A stretch of 64,000 nucleotides of DNA from an uncultured Lachnospiraceae bacterium (GTDB lineage Bacteria; Bacillota; Clostridia; Lachnospirales; Lachnospiraceae), in NCBI GenBank assembly GCA_944383765.1, contig CALWQT010000003.1:1-64000 (forward strand), written 5' to 3'. Below the pieces are notes generated by a model. It searched no databases, was not told the DNA's origin, and worked only from the letters and a program-made list of their open reading frames with translations. Positions within the stretch are counted from its first letter, which is position 1. Each line of letters starts with the position of its first letter. A program made the translations under genes and the position numbers. Shown here piece by piece: positions 59,238 to 64,000 of the stretch.

Positions 59238-60974
59238 TTATCCCCTAAACCGGTTCAGGCAGGCATAGATTTCCTGTATTCTGGGTTTTGCCAGTCCGCA
59301 GGGAATATAGGAATTGCAGAATGCTTCCCAGCCTTTTTTCTCCAGGGTATCATTCAGGATTGTTACCGTATCCTGAACGGTCTTCTTTCCGTCTAAGACC
59401 TGTTCCAGGGCAAAACGGAGGAGATGAGCGAGGGCGGTAGTCTGTTCCGAGTCAGCCAGCTGTTCTACATACCGCAGATCTATCGTTTCTTTGTCCAGGG
59501 AAAAAGAATCCCGTCCAAAGGTTTTTATTTTCATATGTTCATGACGTCCGGAATCCCGTCCGCCCCGTCCTCGGTTTCCCTGACTGGTATTTTTTCCGCT
59601 GTTCCTGTTTGCAGCAGTAAGAGCCCTGGAAAAATCCGGGATGATAAAACCAGGAGCGTAGATCCTGGGAGCCGTATGTTCTTGGCAGAGAGTTTTTACC
59701 TGTTGGGTAATGTCTACCGGATGATAGCAGTCCATCTGCAGGATGTGGTCCGCAATATAGAAAAAGGCTCCGGAACTGCCGGCCACGAGAATGGTGGAAA
59801 TCCCTGCTTTTTCATAAAGATCCCTGGCTCTTTCCAGAAAGGGGGTAATCGGTTCTTTTTCGCGGCTGATCACCTGTTGCATAAAATCGTCTCTGACCAT
59901 GAAATTAGTGGCAGAAGTGTCTTCGTCGATCAGGAAGAGCCGGGAACCGGCTTCTATGTTTTCGATTACTCCTGCAGCCTGGGAAGTGCTGCCGCTGGCA
60001 TCTGGAGTGGAGAAAGAAGACGTATCTTTTTTGTTGGGCAGATCGTTGATGAACAGGGAAATATCTACGTTTCGGATGGAACGTCCGTCTTCCGCCCGGA
60101 GCTTTACTGCGGTATTGTCTGTAATCACAAATTCCCTGCCGTCACCGGCTATGTGGTTATAAACTCCGGTCTGAAGAGCTTCCAGAAGGGTGGATTTTCC
60201 GTGATAGCCGCCTCCCACGATCAGAGTGATACCCTGAGGAATGGCCATACCGGTGAGGTTTCCACGGTGGGGAAGTGTCAGAGTCCGTTCCATGGACGAA
60301 GGAGAAGAAAAAGGAACGCTGTATTTTAAGGGGAGGTCGGATACTCCGCTTTTTCTGGGAAGAATGGAGCCGTTTGCTACAAAGGCCACCAGTTTTTCCT
60401 GCTTCAGGATTGTGCGGACCGCTTCCTGGTCTTCTGCCAGGAAAACAGCCTGTTCTACTTTTTTCTTGTCCAGGCGGCGGAAGAAGAAACTGCTTTCCAC
60501 GCAGCGGGGAAGAAAGTCAAACAGGATTTTTTCCAGTTCTCCCGCATTGATGGTTCTTCCGAAAGCAGGAAAGCCTACATGGAAACGGGAAATGATTTTG
60601 GTATCCGTTATCTCACAGGCACTGCGTTCCAGGACCTCCTGCCTGCACCGGGTAATGGATAACAGCCCGCTTTTTCCTGACCCCTTTGCCTTGAAATTGA
60701 AGTCTTCAAACTGAGAGGCAAACTGGCGGGTCAGGAAATCCTGAAGGGCAATGCGTGAGCAGGTTTTTTCATAATATTCCTTTGGAAATCCTGCATCTTT
60801 ATGGAGAATCTCTACATGCAGGCTGGAAGGGGATGCAAAGGGGTCACCCTGTACATGGTCAATAAACAGAATAAAAGAGCCAAACTGATAAGAGCCTGCC
60901 AGAGATTTATAGGCAGGATAGCTTTTATGATCAAGGGAGCGCAGCATGGTGCGCAGTTCATGAAAAGATTTCAT
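59238..60974 (-). CDS. ABC-class ATPase (ABC_ATPase family)
   Basis: Predicted ATPase of the ABC class, 578 residues, soluble. The Walker A is GGGYHGKSTLLEAL near residue 260, with FLIDEDTSATNFMVRDD as Walker B and a histidine-free switch region; the C-terminus has a helical domain. A Gly/Arg/Ser-rich insert lies near residue 480 (GNRGRGGRDSGRHEH). The family is widespread and poorly studied. ATG 60974 follows AAGGAGAAG; a longer frame upstream lacks a site. Confidence 0.85.
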   Translation of the reverse strand: MKSFHELRTMLRSLDHKSYPAYKSLAGSYQFGSFILFIDHVQGDPFASPSSLHVEILHKDAGFPKEYYEKTCSRIALQDFLTRQFASQFEDFNFKAKGSGKSGLLSITRCRQEVLERSACEITDTKIISRFHVGFPAFGRTINAGELEKILFDFLPRCVESSFFFRRLDKKKVEQAVFLAEDQEAVRTILKQEKLVAFVANGSILPRKSGVSDLPLKYSVPFSSPSSMERTLTLPHRGNLTGMAIPQGITLIVGGGYHGKSTLLEALQTGVYNHIAGDGREFVITDNTAVKLRAEDGRSIRNVDISLFINDLPNKKDTSSFSTPDASGSTSQAAGVIENIEAGSRLFLIDEDTSATNFMVRDDFMQQVISREKEPITPFLERARDLYEKAGISTILVAGSSGAFFYIADHILQMDCYHPVDITQQVKTLCQEHTAPRIYAPGFIIPDFSRALTAANRNSGKNTSQGNRGRGGRDSGRHEHMKIKTFGRDSFSLDKETIDLRYVEQLADSEQTTALAHLLRFALEQVLDGKKTVQDTVTILNDTLEKKGWEAFCNSYIPCGLAKPRIQEIYACLNRFRG

Positions 60975-61132
60975 AGTCAAACTTCTCCTTCTTATGATTT
61001 CATAGAACAGCATAACCCACAGTGCCTTCTGTTTCAAGAAAAAGTATGGAAATCTTTATAAAAAAGTGCTTTCTCTATATAGAAGCTTCCAGTATAATAG
61101 AAAACAAAGAGTATGAAAATGGAGGATCATGA

Positions 61133-62413
61133 ATGCAAATGGACAAACCCCTGACGAGAACGAAACAATTCGGTCTGCTGGCTCTCGTTCCCCTGTACTT
61201 TATTGGAGCAGGAATGATATTGCAGAAGCCGGCAGAAATATGGACCGGATTGGTACATATTATCAGGGAGCCGGATTTCCTGATCACAGATTATTTTGTG
61301 ATAGGAGGAGTGGGGGCTGCCATGGTCAATGCGGGTATCCTGGCCCTTGTCAGCCTTATCATTGTCTACTTCTCGGGAAGGGAATTTGACGGACATACCA
61401 TTACTTCCTGCTTTCTGATGCTGGGCTTTTCTTTGTTTGGAAAGAACCTGCTGAATATATGGGCCATACTGGCAGGTGTATGCCTGTATGCCTGGTATCA
61501 TAAAACTCATTTATCCAGATATATTTATGTGGGAATTTATGGAACCTGCCTATCTCCCATTATCACCCAGCTGATGCATGTACTGGAATTTCCTTTTGGA
61601 ATCCGGCTTCTGATCAGTATAACAGTAGGACTGATGATCGGTTTTGTATTGCCTCCTCTGGCAACCCATGTGCATTATGCCCATAAAGGCTATTCTCTTT
61701 ACAACATGGGATTTGCGGCAGGGATTATTGCTACGGTGGTCGTTTCTCTGCTTCGGTCTTTTGGGATGGAGACTCAGTCCAGGCTCATCTGGGCAACCGG
61801 TTATGACAGATTATTTCTGGTCTTACTCACAGTCCTGTTTGGCGGTATGATCGTAACGGCATTTTTGCGTCGGGGTAAAGGGGTAATTTCCAGCTACCGG
61901 AATATATGGAAATCGATAGGAATATCCGGTACAGATTATATCAAAGAGCAGGGAGCGGCAGCCACCATTTTAAATATGGGAATCAATGGGCTGTTTGCCA
62001 CTTATTTTGTGGCGGCGGTAGGAGGAGACCTGAATGGTCCTACCATTGGAGGTATCTTTACCATTGTAGGTTTCAGTGCCACCGGAAAACATTTAAGGAA
62101 TATTGCACCTATTATGTTTGGCGTATATCTGGCCAGCTTTACCAAATATTGGAATATTTATGAGCCGTCTCCCATGCTTGCGCTGCTGTTTTCCACTACT
62201 CTGGCTCCGGTAGCCGGAGAATTTGGTGTTCTGGCCGGATTATTGGCGGGGTATCTTCATTCTTCCGTTGCTCTTAATGTAGGGCTTTTGTATGGAGGAA
62301 TGAATCTGTATAATAATGGTTTTGCCGGAGGAATCGTGGCGATTTTTATGGTTCCTGTGATTCAGTCCATACGGGATCGGAGAGCCAGGGCCAAAGGCAG
62401 CCTGTCCCTGTAG
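61133..62413 (+). CDS. DUF1576 family membrane protein
   Basis: Membrane protein of 426 residues with about 12 hydrophobic segments. Two halves look alike: VNAGILALVSLIIVYFSGREFDGHTITSCFLMLGFSLFGKN-type in the first and GDLNGPTIGGIFTIVGFSATGKHLRN in the second, so there may be an internal duplication. DUF1576 is an uncharacterised family found mainly in Firmicutes, perhaps a transporter. GGAGG precedes the ATG. Confidence 0.88.
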   Translation: MQMDKPLTRTKQFGLLALVPLYFIGAGMILQKPAEIWTGLVHIIREPDFLITDYFVIGGVGAAMVNAGILALVSLIIVYFSGREFDGHTITSCFLMLGFSLFGKNLLNIWAILAGVCLYAWYHKTHLSRYIYVGIYGTCLSPIITQLMHVLEFPFGIRLLISITVGLMIGFVLPPLATHVHYAHKGYSLYNMGFAAGIIATVVVSLLRSFGMETQSRLIWATGYDRLFLVLLTVLFGGMIVTAFLRRGKGVISSYRNIWKSIGISGTDYIKEQGAAATILNMGINGLFATYFVAAVGGDLNGPTIGGIFTIVGFSATGKHLRNIAPIMFGVYLASFTKYWNIYEPSPMLALLFSTTLAPVAGEFGVLAGLLAGYLHSSVALNVGLLYGGMNLYNNGFAGGIVAIFMVPVIQSIRDRRARAKGSLSL

Positions 62414-62443
62414 CGGTATTGTTTAAGAAAGGAGAATACAATT

Positions 62444-62827
62444 ATGAAAAAAAGAGAATATAGATGGATGCTGGCGGCAGTATGCGCAGCAATGGCAATC
62501 TCCGTGACTGCCTGCGGCGGAAAGACGGAGGAAACAACGAAAGCGGAGACAACTGTGACGGAAACAGTTGAGGAAACAAGGTCGGTGGAGACAACAGCGG
62601 AAGAAACGACGGCTCAGGAAGAAGAGCAGGAAATGACCGGTGAGATCGTGGCGGCAGGAATGAGTACGATCACGATCCGTGATGAAGCGGGAAATGAGGA
62701 TAGCTTTGTAAAAGAAGATACCAAGATTGAAATGGAAGGCGAGCAGATTGAGGGGGCAAAAGTCACCGTTACTTATGTGGAACGGGACGGAATCAAATAT
62801 GCTATCGTGATTGCTGATGCAGAATAG
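62444..62827 (+). CDS. Small lipoprotein
   Basis: Secreted lipoprotein of 127 residues. The signal peptide ends in a lipobox (VTAC at about residues 21-24). A Thr/Glu-rich linker of about 40 residues follows (TTKAETTVTETVEETRS), then a small beta-rich domain of about 60 residues (GEIVAAGMSTITIRDE, DTKIEMEGEQIEGAKVTVTY) resembling a DUF5666-like OB-type fold. AAAGGAG precedes the ATG. Follows the DUF1576 gene by 30 bases, probably co-transcribed. Confidence 0.78.
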   Translation: MKKREYRWMLAAVCAAMAISVTACGGKTEETTKAETTVTETVEETRSVETTAEETTAQEEEQEMTGEIVAAGMSTITIRDEAGNEDSFVKEDTKIEMEGEQIEGAKVTVTYVERDGIKYAIVIADAE

Positions 62828-62858
62828 GTGGACGTAACAGGAAAATTTCTAAAAAACC

Positions 62859-62886
62859 TTGAAAAATCGGGAAAAACCTGTACAAT
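62859..62886 (+). promoter_or_regulatory. Promoter of the ABC-F gene
   Basis: TTGAAA (62859-62864), a 16-base spacer and TACAAT (62881-62886). It places the transcript start just before the hairpin at 62904. Confidence 0.6.
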
Positions 62887-62901
62887 AAGAGTGATAACGG
62901 A

Positions 62902-62946
62902 ATGAGGGGTCTGCATGGCCCCTCTTTTATAGGTAAAGATAGGTAA
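62902..62946 (+). other. Possible leader peptide in the ABC-F leader
   Basis: ATG at 62902 opens a 14-codon frame, MRGLHGPSFIGKDR, ending TAA at 62944-62946. It overlaps the hairpin. Leader peptides that control an antiterminator are known for several ABC-F resistance genes. The ribosome site here is weak, so this is only a candidate. Confidence 0.25.
62904..62929 (+). terminator. Hairpin in the ABC-F leader, terminator or attenuator
   Basis: GAGGGG / CCCCTC stem with a 9-base loop and TTTTAT. It lies after the promoter at 62859-62886, so it is within the leader of the ABC-F transcript. It can end the lipoprotein transcript and also act as an attenuator. Confidence 0.6.
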
Positions 62947-62969
62947 GAACTTCAAGGAGTCAAAGAAGA

Positions 62970-64000
62970 ATGATTAGTGCAAACAATATTACACTGAGAG
63001 TTGGAAAAAAAGCGTTATTTGAAGAAGTAAACATTAAATTTACGGAAGGTAACTGCTATGGCGTGATCGGTGCCAACGGAGCAGGGAAATCTACATTTCT
63101 CAAAATTCTGTCCGGTCAGCTGGAGCCGACTTCCGGTGAAGTAGTCATCGGTCAGGGACAGAGACTGTCTTTTTTGCAGCAGGACCATTTTAAATATGAT
63201 GAATACCAGGTGCTGGATACGGTTATTATGGGAAATGCCAGACTGTATGAGATCATGAAAGAAAAAGATGCCATTTATATGAAGGAAGATTTCACAGACG
63301 AAGACGGCATTAAGGCAGCGGAACTGGAAGGAGAGTTCGCTACCATGAACGGCTGGGAGGCAGAGTCTGATGCAGCGAACCTGTTAAATGGTCTTGGCAT
63401 TGATACCGAATTCCATTACTGCCAGCTGAAAGAACTGACCGGTGCCCAGAAGGTGAAGGTACTTCTGGCACAGGCGTTATTCGGAAATCCGGATATTCTG
63501 CTTCTGGATGAGCCGACGAACCATTTGGACCTGGATGCCATTGCCTGGCTGGAAGAGTTCCTGATCAATTTTGAAAATACGGTGATCGTGGTATCCCATG
63601 ACCGTTATTTCCTGAATAAGGTATGTACTCATATTGCGGATATTGATTATGGTAAGATTCAGCTTTATGCTGGAAACTATGATTTCTGGTATGAGTCCAG
63701 CCAGCTGATGATCAAGCAGATGAAAGAGGCAAACAGAAAGAAAGAGGAGAAGATCAAAGAACTTCAGGAATTTATCCAGAGATTCTCCGCCAATGCTTCT
63801 AAATCCAAGCAGGCAACTTCCAGAAAGAGGGCTCTGGAAAAAATCGAGCTGGATGATATCCGTCCGTCCAGCAGAAAATATCCGTATATTGATTTCCGTC
63901 CCAACCGTGAAATCGGAAATGAAGTCCTGACCGTAGAGCATATTTCCAAAACCATTGACGGAGAAAAGATTCTGGATGATATTTCTTTTATTTTAAATCG
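62970..64000 (+). CDS. ABC-F family ATPase, cut by the window end
   Basis: Ribosome-associated ABC protein without membrane segments; about 343 residues are visible. The first ATPase domain has GANGAGKST (about 35-43), TGAQKVKVLLAQAL in place of the usual SGGQ signature, and LLLDEPTNHLDLDAIAWLEEF. The linker (FIQRFSANASKSKQATSRKRALEKIE) and the start of the second domain follow. The pattern is close to the YbiT-like ABC-F branch, translation factors or antibiotic-resistance proteins. AAGGAG precedes the ATG at 62970. The 3' end lies beyond the window. Confidence 0.93.
   Translation, partial: MISANNITLRVGKKALFEEVNIKFTEGNCYGVIGANGAGKSTFLKILSGQLEPTSGEVVIGQGQRLSFLQQDHFKYDEYQVLDTVIMGNARLYEIMKEKDAIYMKEDFTDEDGIKAAELEGEFATMNGWEAESDAANLLNGLGIDTEFHYCQLKELTGAQKVKVLLAQALFGNPDILLLDEPTNHLDLDAIAWLEEFLINFENTVIVVSHDRYFLNKVCTHIADIDYGKIQLYAGNYDFWYESSQLMIKQMKEANRKKEEKIKELQEFIQRFSANASKSKQATSRKRALEKIELDDIRPSSRKYPYIDFRPNREIGNEVLTVEHISKTIDGEKILDDISFILN

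Noticed and set aside
59424..60329. Plus-strand open frame of 301 codons opposite the ABC-class ATPase
   Set aside because: The minus-strand gene has clear Walker motifs and a ribosome site. The opposite frame has no recognisable domain.

Overview
The window looks like chromosomal DNA of a Gram-positive, spore-forming, anaerobic clostridium, most probably a Lachnospiraceae member. The grounds are consensus TTGACA/TATAAT promoters, strong AGGAGG-type ribosome sites, U-run hairpin terminators, a CIRCE heat-shock operator, a YyaC-type sporulation protein, DUF3793, DUF951, DUF1576 and TIGR03905-type TSCPD proteins, an LTA-synthase-family enzyme and a preQ1 riboswitch on a queT gene. This assignment rests on gene content, not on a database search. 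No rRNA, tRNA, CRISPR array, insertion sequence or phage was recognised.

Layout. 1-4.3 kb: two M20 amidohydrolases and a YfcC-type transporter (peptide or acyl-amino-acid salvage). 4.3-7.5 kb: Hsp20 under CIRCE control, a secreted alpha/beta hydrolase, galE and a hydrolase remnant. 7.5-11.8 kb: a DUF2156 protein, a GNAT protein, a sirtuin, DUF951 and the rpsF-ssb-rpsR operon. 11.9-19.9 kb: a DUF3793-flavodoxin pair behind a possible metal-regulator site, nucleoside hydrolase A, a MarR-FUSC efflux pair, a cation/proton antiporter, an alkyl-sulfatase-like MBL enzyme, TSCPD and mtnN. 20-38.4 kb: pgi, nucleoside hydrolase B, ilvE and a PanE-like reductase, yyaC, LysM and DUF5711 envelope proteins, ROK glucokinase, CBS-PPase, a shikimate-kinase-like protein, an NCS2 permease and an LTA synthase. 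38.6-40.6 kb: two neighbouring genes (DUF554 and SulP) that each carry an internal deletion with frameshift. 40.6-41.6 kb: riboswitch-queT and a small membrane protein.

The most unusual part is 41.6-59.2 kb. A DeoR-type repressor is divergent from a run of 14 same-strand genes with short gaps: BtpA/SgcQ-like TIM barrel, BMP-type lipoprotein, twin ABC ATPase, two permeases, PfkB-like kinase, a SIS protein, a tandem double YjbQ-fold protein, a second SIS protein, a third degenerate YjbQ-like protein, a DMT-type transporter, two MFS transporters and two more SIS proteins. It reads as an uptake and catabolic pathway for a nucleoside-like or sugar-conjugate ligand in which a kinase is followed by several sugar-phosphate isomerase/deglycase-like proteins. 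The substrate is unknown and the combination with YjbQ-fold proteins is not one I recognise.

59.2-64 kb: an ABC-class ATPase, a DUF1576 membrane protein, a small lipoprotein, and an ABC-F protein cut by the window end and preceded by a possible attenuator. Several genes in the window act on nucleosides and nucleobases (two nucleoside hydrolases, MTA/SAH nucleosidase, NCS2 permease, the BMP transporter), so salvage of purine or pyrimidine derivatives is a theme.
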